In this document: piece after piece, positions 45,447-57,895 of the stretch
Layout of the letters: each line of letters starts with the position of its first letter
Position numbering within the stretch: position 1 is the stretch's first letter
NCBI GenBank assembly: GCA_014773175.1
Contig: VXCM01000981.1
Span: 122,782 to 186,781, forward strand
DNA: 64,000 nucleotides
Source of the DNA: Lucifuga dentata
Taxonomy: Eukaryota > Chordata > Actinopteri > Ophidiiformes > Bythitidae
Direction: 5' to 3'
The notes under the pieces: model-generated
What the model saw: the letters and a program-made list of their open reading frames with translations, nothing else
Database searches by the model: none
What the model was told of the DNA's origin: nothing
Position numbers and translations under genes: made by a program

Positions 45447-46202
45447 TACTGTATATACTTGAGTATAAGCCAATCGTGTGTATAAGCTGACCCCCCCAAT
45501 TTTGACCTGCAAATTTAGATTTTTAAAGAAACCCATATATAAGCCAACCCCCTGATGGTGTTCTATCAATTTATTTGTTAAGCAAATTACCTGTTTTTCT
45601 GGGTATTTTCATAGTATTCCTGGGATTTTCTGAAAATAGTCCACGTACCGGTACCAGTACTGGTAAACAGCTGGTTACTGTAACTAGCATTAGCTGACAT
45701 TAACTTTTCCAGACTCTGTTTCCTCTTCTGAATCGCCAAATAGTTCATTCCAGTCCTGCTCTGTGTAACATGTCTTCACGTGTTACACATATGATGCTCT
45801 TCCATGTAGTTTCCATTCTGTGTTGTATCTTATCTCAAGCTTCTTGCTAATAAAGCACAAAACATGATGTTGAACAAGACTACCAAACAATGTTACTGTA
45901 CCGGTATATGAAACAGCACTTTTATAAGGTCATCTCTGATTGGCCCATTCTTTTGTCTTTGACCAATCACAACAGCGCTTACTGGGCGCTGCATATGTCC
46001 ACCGCAAAATGTGCTGGATAAGATGTTTTGTAGGAAATATTGCATTTTAAGGTATGATTTAAACTATTTTCCATCGGTAGTGGCATTTCCACCCCTGGAA
46101 ATTTTGTTCTCTGGGATCAGGTTTGAATTTCTTGCATTTAACCTGATTTGTGTTGTGAAGTCTGGTAATAAAAACTCAGCTTATACTCGAGTATATATGG
46201 TA
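45447..46202. mobile_element. 756-bp terminal-inverted-repeat element with TA flanks
   Basis: TACTGTATATACTTGAGTAT... at 45447-45470 is the inverted counterpart of the 24 bp at 46179-46202, with 21 of 24 positions matching. Both outer ends are TA, which fits a TA target site as used by Tc1/mariner/pogo transposases, and the repeats proper would start CTGTATATA/CCATATATA. Subterminal motifs TATAAGCYRACCCCC recur at the left end (about 45463, 45482 and 45537). Inside are ATTGG (45939-45943) and CCAAT (45963-45967) boxes in inverted orientation. No transposase fragment was recognised, so it is probably non-autonomous. The family is not identified with certainty. Confidence 0.82.
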
Positions 46203-47043
46203 ATCATATACAGCAGAAACACTGACTTACCACTTTATTAGTTACACCTACGCAGTCTAATTTAATTTGATCAATCCCCCTCATGTGTATTCAGTTCTTG
46301 CATTTATGTATATGGAGGTGGACATGGCAAAAAATGTCTCACACACTGTCAACTAAAACTGAATATTATACAATACACACAAGGAAATAAGGACACATTT
46401 CACACCACACACACACACACACCAAAAATCTGCATGCATTCTATGAAGCTTGTTTTCAACCTGACACATCCATGAGGGTGCATGGGCCACGACAGAAAGA
46501 CATGCCCTGTCGCATACAGTCTGCACGGCACTTTTTATGTAGCCACATCAAAAATGGGGGCTACTATGTGCTGTAGGCATGACTTTTCACTACACTGCCC
46601 CCTACATTCCAGGATAATATTGGTTTGTCGTGAGGAAAAACCCACACAGAGTATAGCAGCCCCATGCTTTTGGTCGTCACGTTTCTGCATCAAATCATGT
46701 TTGTGAGAAAGTCTTGCAGAAAGCAGAATTCAGCCTTAAGAAAGAAGGTACATAGACAAGGATATCAGGCAATGTAATACCTAGGAGCATATATAAGTTC
46801 CTTTGGAGAATTTGGCGAAACATCCAATACATACGTGTTTGTGTGTGCATGTACCCATGCAAACACACTTCTCTCACACACAGTCAGATCCATAAATGTG
46901 GAATCATGAATCCTGTTCTGTTGCCTCAGTGATCAGCAATCCTTTGTCTCAATCCTTTGTAAAGGCTTCTGGGTAGTGAGATGAAATCTAGATTATAGGT
47001 TGAATTTAATATAGAGAATTAATCTACCCCACTGCACTTACAC

Positions 47044-47044
<1 letters not shown>
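46203..47044. other. Gene-free stretch
   Basis: Unique sequence with a CA run at about 46405-46425 and a weak minus-strand CTCF-like core at 46595-46608 (11 of 14 positions). No gene was seen. Confidence 0.6.

Positions 47045-47080
<36 letters not shown>
47045..47080. repeat. (AC)n microsatellite
   Basis: AC repeat of 36 bp, with more CA-rich sequence at 47160-47230. Confidence 0.95.
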
Positions 47081-47083
<3 letters not shown>

Positions 47084-47792
47084 AACCCAACACAGTATAA
47101 ATCTTTCTTAAGGCTCCGCTCCTCCCCCTCTTCATCATAGCTGCCTCATATTGTTTAGCCACACAGACACACACCAGTATATCCACTTGCAAACACATAA
47201 ACACATGTACACACACACACAAACACGCACACACAAATTGGAAAAGCCACAAATGTGAGATAGCCCCACAGTCTCACTCTCTCTCTCTTTTAATTACAAA
47301 GAATGGGCCTGGCTAGGTCACACAAAACAAATCAATACCTCTAAAAGAAATATTCAAATGTGACCTAGAAAACAGAGCATGCGTCCTTATTTTACCATTG
47401 ATTTTTGACGGAAGGCGATTTGGTCTTTGAGCAACTTATATTCCTTCTTTTTTTGTACCAAACAGCACATAAATATTTACTCCAAAGATAAAGCACAAGT
47501 GTGAGAGAATGAATATTGAATTTGAGGGTAAGCATGTGTGTATGATCCAATATCCATCTAAAGAGCAGCTGTACTCAATTACAATGGCAATATAAATATG
47601 AGCATATTTGTTAAAGGCAGGGTCAATACCATAAGGTGGTGGATATGGCTCCAGCCTCTGAGGCAGCTCAGAGAGATAGTTTGAAATCAATGGTGTGTCT
47701 GGTAACCAGCTCATCGTCTGATTACTCTTTTCTTTCTTACAGCTATGAGATTAATTTATTTTTTCAGATTAAAGCAGGATGGAAGCTTCTGT
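47081..47792. other. Gene-free stretch
   Basis: Mixed sequence with CA-rich and CT-rich patches. Open frames are low-complexity or AT-driven. Confidence 0.6.
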
Positions 47793-47827
47793 CTTTTTTT
47801 TTTTTTTTTCNTTTTTTTTTTTTTTTT
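47793..47827. repeat. Poly-T tract with N at 47811
   Basis: T homopolymer with a C and an N, an assembly gap. Confidence 0.9.
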
Positions 47828-50376
47828 ACCTTGCACTGTTTCATTGAAATCACTCATTTTGTTTAAGAAGAGATTGCTAATTGTGATGACATAACACAGC
47901 ATTTGTGTATATGATCAGAACATACTGTACATTCATTAAATGGAAGTGTTTCTCATTTTTGATATGATGGTCAGAGGGAGGTTTTGGGGTGAATGCTCAC
48001 AGATTACTTTCTATATGTGCACACTCAGCTGTTTGTGGTGGGTTTTCTTCTGAGCTGTTCTCCACAGGTCTTCTGGGCCTGCATAAGAGTGTGTGTGTGT
48101 GTGTGTGTATAGGCAGAAGAAGAGGACATAAACCTGGATTAACTTTAGAGGATGATTTTTATCCTTGTAGGGGGTCTCTAAACGGCAGGAGATAGATGCA
48201 AGGTGACCCTATGTGGATGGACACACACAAGCAACACGCAGTCATTGCAAGCACACAGCAATAAACACACACACAAGGCAAAGGACACAGGAAGACAGAA
48301 GCAATACACAAACATCACACACATACACACACACATATACAGGTGTGTCATGATCCGTAAATAAGGATTATATAGTGCTGATGTTAGAAGTAAAAGAAAG
48401 ACAGCTCTTCCAAAGCTCTTTCCTCATTGTCACGGTGATAACACTAACAGCATTGACGGTGGATAGAATCACACCTTTAATAACTTCTGTCTCTTTTTCA
48501 TCCTTCTGATTTTTCTTTTTTTTTTTGTCTTTGCACCTCAAACTTTTATGTAGGTATTTAAGTTGCACTGAGAGTGTGTGTGTGAAGGACATACTGTGTA
48601 CTTGATAGAGACTAAGCAGGGACACTTAATTCAAAGCTCTTACGTGGTGTGTGATTTCTTCTCACTACTTTTTTCCATATTCTCAGAGATATGGTATTAT
48701 CATGTGGTTCCTAAATGAACATTGTCATCACGAAAAGCATAAAGGAGTATGAGGGAGAAACATCAGGAGCAGGAGGGTGACCTCTGCCATTTCATCTTTG
48801 CATTTTGGTGAGAAGTTATGGCTGATGGAGAGGCAGGCTATTGCAGGATTCCTCTTTGTTCTCAGCCAATAGTCATCAAGATAAGTGGAAAACAAGAAAA
48901 TGAAAATTTCTCATTCAAATCTTCCTCCTCACCTTTCCTTCTGTCTTTACCTCATCTTATCCTTTCACGTTTTCTCTCCTCCTCATTTTATAGTTCTGTG
49001 TCCACATCTGAAGCACTGATTAGATTTGGCTCTTGGAAATGAGATTTCAGGGGACTCGGTTCATCCCGCAGTGCTGATCTAGTGACCTTTGCTTAGTTTC
49101 TGTCTCTCTCCGTTACTCGCTGCCTGTCCTTTGACACTCAAACTGTGTCACAGGACAGTTTCTGCCATTTTGGTGCCTCAGGCCAAAAGCACATTAATGT
49201 CCCTACAACCTCCCCCTCCACACACACAAGAACAATTGGCATGATTCCTGACGACAAAATACCTGAAAATACTATAATAATAACAAATAAATTAACCATT
49301 AAACTCAATAAGAAATGATCATGTGGTGTTTTCTTTTAATAAAACATACAGCTGTATTTAACAGCACTTTTGATTGTGGGGAAAACCTGCAAAATGTGAG
49401 TAAAATGAGATGCAAAAAAACAAAGCCGCTTTTTATTTAAACTTGCTGTGCATAGCAGCATTAAATATGTTCAACATACCCCAGAGAGTGCAATAGGCAA
49501 TTTTGACAGTTGTTGTGTCATTGTTTTACAACTGAATAAACAATTAGCAATTGATCAGATTCATGACAATAATACCGATTAGCTCTGAACATCTCTTTTT
49601 TTAATGGTTTGTTTTTATATTCTTCGGTTTTCAAAAGCGCACCACGTGGGCTTGGATCTTTTCATAATTCATTAAAATAAATACACAGTGTTGTATTTTC
49701 CACCAAGTCTCACGCCCATATTTCATTTCAGGGAAATCTGAACTAAGCTGTATATAAAATAAGCACATTACACATCTATATGGCAGACATTTAAGTGTCA
49801 CATCAAAACACGTTACATCTGCCTGCATCAGTGGAAAATCAACCACAACCTTTTAACTTTTATCAAAATGATAAACCCGCAGCAGCAGGATATAAAGTTG
49901 ATAATAGATAATGGGGTTTAGTTGAGTGGCAGCCCTTCCATGCATTGTAGCCACTCACCATCCTGCATCAGTGCTGCATTACTACTGCAGGTTTACCTGA
50001 ATAATCCTCTCTCAGTGGCATTGTTATTGCAGTTTCAATTTGTGCTCCACAATTTTGTCTTCCTGTCCCTTATCAATCTCCACTCACTGCTGCTCAGGCC
50101 AGTTCTCAGTCACAAATCTTGGCCTGATTCTTTTTCCATCATGGTCANCCCCCCTCTGCTGCCTCCCCTCTCACATTCTCTTTTTCTGCATGGTCCACTC
50201 TTTGTCTCTGACTCCTCTCTTTTTCCTTCTCCATGTTGTTTCTTCTTCACTTGATAATATGAAAAATATAAAAAGTCTGTATCCCACCTCAGCACTGCCA
50301 CTTCACCTTGAAGAATGACTCCCACTTCCTCATGGGATCATTCCAAACAACTATTTCATTCAGGGCCGGTAATCAG
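47828..50376. other. Gene-free stretch
   Basis: TG run at 48092-48109, CA-rich patches at 48220-48340, and pyrimidine-rich sequence at 48905-49000 and around the N at 50148 (50030-50250). The segment 49240-49900 is AT-rich. The frame of 110 codons at 49922-50254 is interrupted by the N and is pyrimidine-driven. No gene is supported. Confidence 0.6.
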
Positions 50377-50404
50377 ACACACACACACACACACACACAC
50401 ACAC
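50377..50404. repeat. (AC)n microsatellite
   Basis: AC repeat of 28 bp. Confidence 0.95.
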
Positions 50405-50429
50405 GGTAATGGCAGTCAGTGATTAGGTT

Positions 50430-50910
50430 CACAGATGAGGGATCATTTTTGTCCATTTTCTGGGAAGCGGTGATTGCTCCCAGCATTCATTAGCAAAACG
50501 CCGAGGTCAAATGATTCAGAGCCCACACTCTTTTAAAATCATCTTGCAGAGCTCAAGATGAAAAAATGTGACTGGAAATTAATAGACATACACAAAACTA
50601 GTTCTCCAAATGAAAAGGACATGCAGTCATTATGTCCTTGATGTCTCTGTAAAGTTTAGCAAAATATGTTAGCACCAAAATTGCACGTTAGCTAGCATTA
50701 ATTGTCAGCAAGAATCGGTTGCATTTTTTTCCCTCATGCACCTCTGTTTACGGTGCTGATGTCGCAGGGAATGCAGGAGTACCTATTTGAATAGCACGGT
50801 CTGTGAATGCTTCATTGAAATGTGTAATCCCCGAGCAGCTGGGGAGCTGTGTGTGATGGAGAGAGCTCTGCTTCATCATAGCCTCAGCGGGAGATTGGAT
50901 GAGTCCAAAG
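50430..50910. promoter_or_regulatory. Candidate conserved blocks
   Basis: Two repeat-poor patches (about 50430-50560 and 50740-50910) with balanced composition and TAAT-type cores such as CATTCATTAGC, separated by AT-rich sequence. No open frame of note. Inferred from texture only. Confidence 0.18.
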
Positions 50911-50979
50911 TGAGCGAGAGAGAGACAGGGCGAGAGACGGAGAGAGACAGAGAGAGAGAGAGAGAGAGAAAGAGGGAGA
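50911..50979. repeat. Imperfect (GA)n repeat
   Basis: GA-rich sequence with GACAG and GGAGA interruptions, purest at 50944-50969. Confidence 0.9.
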
Positions 50980-52229
50980 AGGAGAGACACCACACTGACA
51001 ATATGAATGATACATCATATGATTGTCTTGGACAGAGCTGTTCTCACTGACTGCCTGTACTGCACTCTCCAACTATCCTCCATTTCACAAGCCCTGGTAG
51101 ACTGATTTATTACACTCAACAAAACTGCTCTGGACTAGACTCAGTCTTACTGCCCACAAGTTTTCAAACTTTTTCCCAGGGGAATATTTCCAGAATCTTT
51201 TTTTATTACTTATTTTTGTTTATTATTTTGTTTTGCCCAATCCCGGTGACAGCTAATCTAATATAAGGAAATGAACTTAAGCTTGAGAACAAAAATTCAG
51301 GCAACACCACTGACATGTTCATCAAGCATCAATTTAAACTTTTGATTTCTCTTGTGACTTTCCTCTTCACGAATCCCCAACTTTGTCAGTGTAAAGAGTT
51401 CACTTGGCTTACTCAAGTTCTTTTGAGGTTGAGATTGACTTTTTCTTCTTGTTTTGGTCAGGAAGTATCAGCAGCAAAATCAAATAAAGTCGGCATATTG
51501 AAGAGATGTATGTGAAATTGACTTTTGTTTTATCTCCTATCAAATAATCCTGTCAATAATAATCAATAACCTTTGAAGCGCCAAGTATTTCCTTTCCTCT
51601 CCTTCGAGCGCTGGACAAGCAAAGGGCTGAAATAAACACGTGTCATCAGTGGGATAACAAGAACAGTGTGTTTGTGGGATGTAGGTTACATTTCAAAGGT
51701 TTGAAAGGCCAGAGAAAGCTACTGTCTGTGAATTATTGAAGAGGTGAGGGATAGGATGGAGAATATGAGTGAGTAGCATTTAGAGTTCAGAAGAGAGAGT
51801 GAGAGACTGCAGCTCAGAGTGCAGGTGTGTATGTGTGTGTGAGAGAGGGAGACTACGAGGGGAAATCTATATAGTCTAACCTTTCCTTGTCTGTAGTTTT
51901 ATTGAAATTGAATGGTCAGAGGGATGCTATTTCAACAGGATAGTAGGGAGTGAGTTCTGTCCCCCCTGATTCCAAATCTACTTCACTTCTGTACTTACAA
52001 ACTGTTTGCATTGGTATATAGATGATGCAATTTTGTAATATTCAAGATAGAACTTTCCACTTATGTCAGGAACTAGTGTCCAACTCCATTTCCCTTTAAG
52101 GTTCTTAAAAACTCCTGATAATAAGTGTTTGTGCGGGCTGTATAAATAACACATTACTGATGCAATCTAGATACACAAATATCACAAAGTATGGCCATAG
52201 GTTCTCAGAACGCTTATAGGATTACATTT
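50980..52229. other. Gene-free stretch
   Basis: Unique sequence, AT-rich around 51190-51540, with GA/TG-rich sequence at 51790-51850. Nothing coding was recognised. Confidence 0.6.
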
Positions 52230-52640
52230 GTTTGGGACAAAAAGATATCAATTTCTCCCCACCATTTTGCACCGATTTTTCAAATTTACCAATTTGCCGT
52301 AAATACGGACAATCATCAGAAATGACAACATATGGAATTGCAAAGAGGATTAGGCGTAAACATCTCCCGTATCTCCACCAACCACCCCGTCAAGGGAGGG
52401 CAGGTCGGCAAATAGGCTTTTCACATTTCAGACGCCGCAATGTCACTCCATCTCATTGCAGCATCCATTACGTGCTACCTTGGGAATGAGGAGAGGTCCA
52501 TGCTGAGAATCAGGGCAGAAAATGGCCGCCCTGCTAGGAGGGGTAAAATGGCCAGCGTTATTATTCTGGCTCCCCTCAGGGGGAATTGGCCTGAATATAG
52601 ATATGCAACATTATAAAACCAGGTTATTATCTGGGTGCAG
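52230..52640. promoter_or_regulatory. Candidate conserved non-coding block
   Basis: About 400 bp of balanced, CpG-containing, repeat-poor sequence ending at a CT microsatellite. It includes the small palindrome CCGTA-AA-TACGG at 52297-52308. The plus strand is open for 85 codons at 52232-52489 without any recognisable domain. An enhancer is the more likely reading, but neither is demonstrated. Confidence 0.25.
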
Positions 52641-52652
52641 GGTAACGGCCTC

Positions 52653-52656
<4 letters not shown>

Positions 52657-52694
<38 letters not shown>

Positions 52695-52722
52695 NCCCCC
52701 CCCCCATGACACACACACACAC
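52657..52722. repeat. (CT)n, N, C tract, (AC)n
   Basis: A 38-bp CT repeat ends at N (52695), followed by a C tract and a short AC repeat. The N marks an unresolved join. Confidence 0.92.
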
Positions 52723-53577
52723 ATCACACTCACTGATAAACAGACATCCACACACACAACCACACACACACATTATAAAATTGTGTGCAGTGTCTGTGTG
52801 GTGTAACATGATGATTGGCGCTCTTCTGATGCTTGAGAGACGTTGACTGTATTATCTGTGTTTTTATCATGTATGATTGTTTTTCTCTCTTAAAAATTAA
52901 CGCCTCCTTCAGATCATCTCAGTCTCTTGGTGTACATAAAGTCATTTTATGGCGCAACAATATTTCAGCGATATGGAGAGCAGCAACTTCATTACAATGA
53001 GCATTATTTATTTATTATGGGTTGCTCACTTTAAGAGGTATTCTTTCTATACCTTGGGTAATAAACTTGTTATCCGACTGTCTCCCCATGTGCGTGTGCA
53101 TGTGTGTGTGTGTGTATACTATACCAGACATAGCACCATGCTTTTATATGCACCACCATAATGATCTAGCTCTTTTCATAAATACACACATGGTGCAATT
53201 GACACAGTCACATTTAAAGGTTTCTCTACACACAACACAGGATTGACACAAGTAATTTAAAGCAGGACCAAAGCCATTGGTTAGTTTTTTTCCTTTGTGA
53301 ATTTCTCACTATATGTTCTTTCTATTCATGCACTTATCTTCCTGTCTCTATAGCGATCATTCTCTCTCTCTTGTTTTAAATTTCCCTTTTTGTGTTGATC
53401 TCCCCTGATTATGCCTCTCTTCCACAGATTTGCCCCTTCCTTCCAATGCTTTCCTTACAGTTTAATAGCTCTCTCTCCTCTCTTCCTCCAGCTCTCTCTA
53501 TCTGTCTGTCCAGCTTCTCCAGGTCCTCTCTAATTCCCTCCTTTATTCATGAACCTAACCCTGCTGGGCTAGGTGGC

Positions 53578-53611
<34 letters not shown>

Positions 53612-54296
53612 TGTGAAGAGGCAGACAGTAAATAGGAATATGAATCTTAAAGGGCCTGCTGCTACTGTGGCTGAAATGACTTTTCAGAGCTGCAGTGATT
53701 TTCCAAGAAGGATGTTGATGAGGGCTGGATTGTAGGTGGTGTGTGTGTGTGCGTACGTGTGTGTGTGTTACACAGTACTTTGGTTACTGCGTATCTGTTA
53801 TATTGTTCTATGAATATGGAAAAAAAAAAATGCTATTTCATTCTTCTTGTGGCTGAATCTCATTTGTGCTGCTATAAGCTTTAGAAAATGCATAATCTGC
53901 TTAATTCATCTTATAAGCAAAAGCATGTCTGCTTCCTGACTGGTTCTTAAAATATAGATTGTGACCTTTAATGGGTCAGGAATCCCGTTATACCCCCCCT
54001 NCCCCCCCTTGAAGCCCCCCAAAATAAGAAAGCATGTTTTTTCACTCAAAATACAAAGTGATGTGTTTCTGTTTTCACTCACTAGCTATAATCTGTCAGT
54101 ATGTCAAAACTCAATTATCATATCCAAAAACTCAAATTCTAAAACTCAATTCTTGTGTTTTTAATCATCATCATTCTCAAACCCTTAGCTAACCGGCTCC
54201 TAACTCCCTGTGGGTATTGTGGACAGAATGCAGGACCGAAATGGTTTTATTATGAGCACCGGCGTGATGTTTTGAGCCCAAAATGTCAGATTGATT
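52723..54296. other. Gene-free stretch
   Basis: (GT)n at 53580-53609, further GT-rich sequence at 53737-53770, and a C tract with N at 54001. Other sequence is AT-rich or pyrimidine-rich. No gene was seen. Confidence 0.6.
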
Positions 54297-54328
54297 ACTC
54301 ATCGTTGTCACTGGTGACAACGATGAGT
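54297..54328. repeat. 32-bp palindrome with AP-1 site
   Basis: ACTCATCGTTGTCAC (54297-54311) is the exact reverse complement of GTGACAACGATGAGT (54314-54328), with only TG between. TGAGTCA, the AP-1 element, occurs at 54324-54330 and partly overlaps the right arm. No other copy was noticed in the window. Confidence 0.92.
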
Positions 54329-55603
54329 CAGCAATAATTCATTAGCAGCCTGAGAGCACTTTCAGGCCAGCAGCTGAGGGTCAGGGTTCAGGTTGGAGGT
54401 CATGGAGGAGGTACTGCTCACAGAATTAAAATCAGTTGCTAGCCCTGGAACACATGCTATCAAAATATTTAACATTTGGAGGAATTCAGCAGGGACCTGA
54501 AACGATAAATGTCAAAAACGCTGGAGAATATTTATTCAGAATATATAGCTAACAACTCAGCAAAACAAAAAGAATGCATAAAAATAAAAAAAAGTGATAT
54601 TCACAGATGTTTCATTTTGGATAAAACCCAATATCTGCAAGTATACTCATATAGCTACATAGCTATTTTTTTTTTCTTTTTAAGTAAATTTTTCTGGTAG
54701 AAGCACTTTATATATGGTTTTCAGGCCTCCTATTGTATAGTCCATTGTTGATAATCCATGTTTATTTTTATATACCTACTCCTTTGTGATTGGTGTATAC
54801 ATATTAAGGAAAATCAGTCATGGCTCATGGATCTTTCCTGGATTTACCTCATCAAGTGGCCATGATGTTCATTAAGTGGATGATGCATGTTGCATTTTCG
54901 GTTCACAAAAGAAGAAGGCCTTCATTTTTCTTTTTGATTTATAATAAAAGCAATGCAAACTTCCAAAATGCTCATCGTGGCTCATAGAATACAACTCAGT
55001 TTTATATTAGATCACATTTAGATCAAGATGGGAAACTTGGGAAGGTCAGTTAGTGAGATAATCCTGTTTCTTAAGCTAATCAGATCTGACAACCCCATCA
55101 AAAAGATCTAAGCAACTTCTGGCAGATTCTAGTGGATTTTAAAGTGCACAAGAGCTTCTTCAATGCTGCCCTCCTAGTGTGTGCATCCATGTGTGGATCT
55201 GTGGCTGTACCTGCTCGAGTGTGTCTGCTTTTCTGTGCTGTCTGTCACCAGCCTCCATCACATTTCCATACAGCCATGACATCTCCGGCAACCTTCTGAT
55301 GCCCCAAATCTGATAAAAACAGAGATAAATCTGATCTCTGATCTGCCTGATGAATATGATAAGACCTGCTCCAGGTTAATGGACCTTGACACCTATCAGG
55401 GCCCCAGCAACCAGTGATCCTGGATCAGAGATGGAAGAGAGTGCAGAGGAGTAAGACCCGGGGGGGTTAGCGAAAGCTGCCCTAGAGAGATGCTTGCAGG
55501 CTGGGCTTGGATGACAGCCATGGCTGGGTGACGGTCCAAAGCTCCATGCAAAGCCCCCCTTTCTTGCCTGTGGGAGAGAGAGGGACTCATTCTCAGTCAT
55601 TTG

Positions 55604-55604
<1 letters not shown>
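54329..55604. other. Gene-free stretch
   Basis: Mixed unique sequence, AT-rich to about 55130, then GC-richer with (GATCTGAT)-like sequence around 55310-55350. No gene was recognised. Confidence 0.6.
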
Positions 55605-55660
<56 letters not shown>

Positions 55661-55665
55661 ACACA
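55605..55665. repeat. (AC)n microsatellite
   Basis: About 50 bp of pure AC followed by an imperfect tail. Further CA runs occur at 55810-55826. Confidence 0.96.
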
Positions 55666-56037
55666 TGCAACTTTGTTTCTCACTCTTTCTATTTTTAATT
55701 CTCCCATATGTCTCTCTCCTCTGTCTCTCTCAATCTCACGTACTGTTTTTCTTTTTTCTCTCTTAGGCTCTTACTTTCTTCTATTTCTATTCTCTCTTGC
55801 ACACAGATAGACACACACACACACACTTATATACACACACAGAGATCTGGGGGATATATAGGGGTGTAGTAGAGCTAGTGATGGGCTCTGCTTTGATGCC
55901 CAGTGGGAGATTACAAGGCCAAGAAGCAGAGATAAAAGTACAACTGAAACACAGGTATCTGCTCTTGCTTATGCCTTAAAAACACATTCACACATACACT
56001 TAGAGACATCTATAACACGTGTTCTGAGGAGGCCAGG

Positions 56038-56039
<2 letters not shown>
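55666..56039. other. Pyrimidine-rich gene-free stretch
   Basis: Pyrimidine-rich sequence (55680-55800) then CA runs and mixed unique sequence. No gene was seen. Confidence 0.6.

Positions 56040-56075
<36 letters not shown>
56040..56075. repeat. (AC)n microsatellite
   Basis: CA/AC repeat of 36 bp. Confidence 0.96.
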
Positions 56076-56078
<3 letters not shown>

Positions 56079-57859
56079 CTTCTAATGGCTAGTCAGTGAC
56101 ACTGAGGTCTTAGCCCTTGTCTGCCATTCCTCATTTGTTTCCCAGCCCCTCCTATGTGTGTGTAGCAGTATCACTTGCTACCGGGTTTCTTGTTACTCCT
56201 CAGAAGGTCTATTGATTTAACTCTTGCCACAATCTATAACACTATTGTCTTGCCTTAAGTGTCTCATCTGTACAATTCACTGGCAGGAGTCTATATATCA
56301 AAAACCCCGCCTGCTTAAGGATATTGGTATTCTGCAACATGCTGGGAATTCTTTTTTTCTCCATGAATTACACATTTCTTGCACACTCAACCTTACTTTT
56401 TTAAAAGCGTGGATGCTGGCAGCTAGACATACCACAGGCTGGTGCAGCTTTATTTATGCTGCTGTTTTATTTATGAAATGTATGAAGAAGTGTTTTATTT
56501 GAAAACATCAATGGTTTATAACAGGAGACAGATTTTGGAATTGTAAAGATCAGAACACAAATGATTTGGCCACGTTCTGGGATTTTGTCAAAATGAAACA
56601 CCAGGGTTAAAACTACATATATAGGTCTCTACTTTTGGGATATTACAGTGTTAAAATAGCATACAATGATTGCTTAATAGCTTGGTTTTGGGATTTTACT
56701 GTGGTACAGTATGAAACCGATTGTTCTGTTTCATTTTCATTTTTATTCATGTTTGTACATGTACAGACCTAGTTCTTTATTGTCCAAAAAGCTCATTCAA
56801 CACAGTCTTCCTAAAAAGGCAGTCACCTTTTGTGGTATGTGAGAAATGCTTTCTTCCAAAAAGCCTTCACACACAGGTGGATAAGCTGCACTGAGGACAT
56901 TGCAGTCCAGTATTCTTTACAGTAATTGTAGCCCTCTATTGATATCTCTTTTGGTGCCTTCCTGAAGCAATAGCAAGAGGAACTTTGAAGAATAAAGCAC
57001 TTATGTAGTTATTCAGTTTATGTAAGTGCAATATTTTAGAAGCAGGAGTCCGCGGTGCTCAAATTTCAAGGTAACTTTTCAGAATCTGGGAACATCTTAC
57101 CATTGATTACGTTCAAGTGGTACCGCAATACAAATCTTTAACAACAAGGGACTTTGGTCTCTTTTGAGCAGTATTAATTGATCTGGGAAGAATGTTTACA
57201 GAGATAGGTGGCAGGCCAGCTGAATGGCAGCGAAGCAAAAAGGATGAAAAGTTGATGTAGTTTCTTTTTCTTTTCAGGGACGCAAGCAATTTGGTCTACT
57301 ATTGAAAGATTTGTAGCGTTTTAATATGTCCAGTGATGGCGTCACTGAGGATCACATGTATTCGAGATTTTACCAGGTTCCTGCTGCTGTAAGGCCTGTA
57401 AAAACTGGAGGAAGCTTGTTGACAACATGACAATGGGTTAGACATAATATGTTAGTTCTAGAAGAAGGGAAAGAAAAGAGTAATGAGAGCTTCTGTTTCT
57501 GTTGGAGGACCATTTCTGTAAATGGCACAGCTGGTGGCTAGTTTAATTATATACACAATATATATGTTCTCAACATTTGGATGAATCTGGAAGTCTTGTA
57601 CTAAGTCTGCACAAATTTCCAGATTCGCTATTTCTCTGTCCTGTCTCTGTGTTTGCTGCAGTTATGATTATTTAATGGATTTCTTTATGAAAATTAAATC
57701 TGAGACCTGGTCTCAGTTAGGGAAAACTATGGATATATATGGAAAAACTAGGGCATCTCAAGCACAGTGGCTTTCAGTTGCAAATTATTACCTCCACTAA
57801 GAATGTTATGTTGTCACCCTTCTGTTCGTTGGTTTATTTGTTTGTTAGCAGGATTACTA
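56076..57859. other. Gene-free stretch
   Basis: Long unique stretch with no microsatellite over 20 bp. The 92-codon frame at 56224-56502 has no recognised domain. No element ends were found. Confidence 0.55.
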
Positions 57860-57895
57860 AAAAAAAAAAAAAAAAANAAAAAAAAAAAAAAAAAA
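57860..57895. repeat. Poly-A tract with N at 57877
   Basis: A homopolymer split by one N, an assembly gap. Confidence 0.9.
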
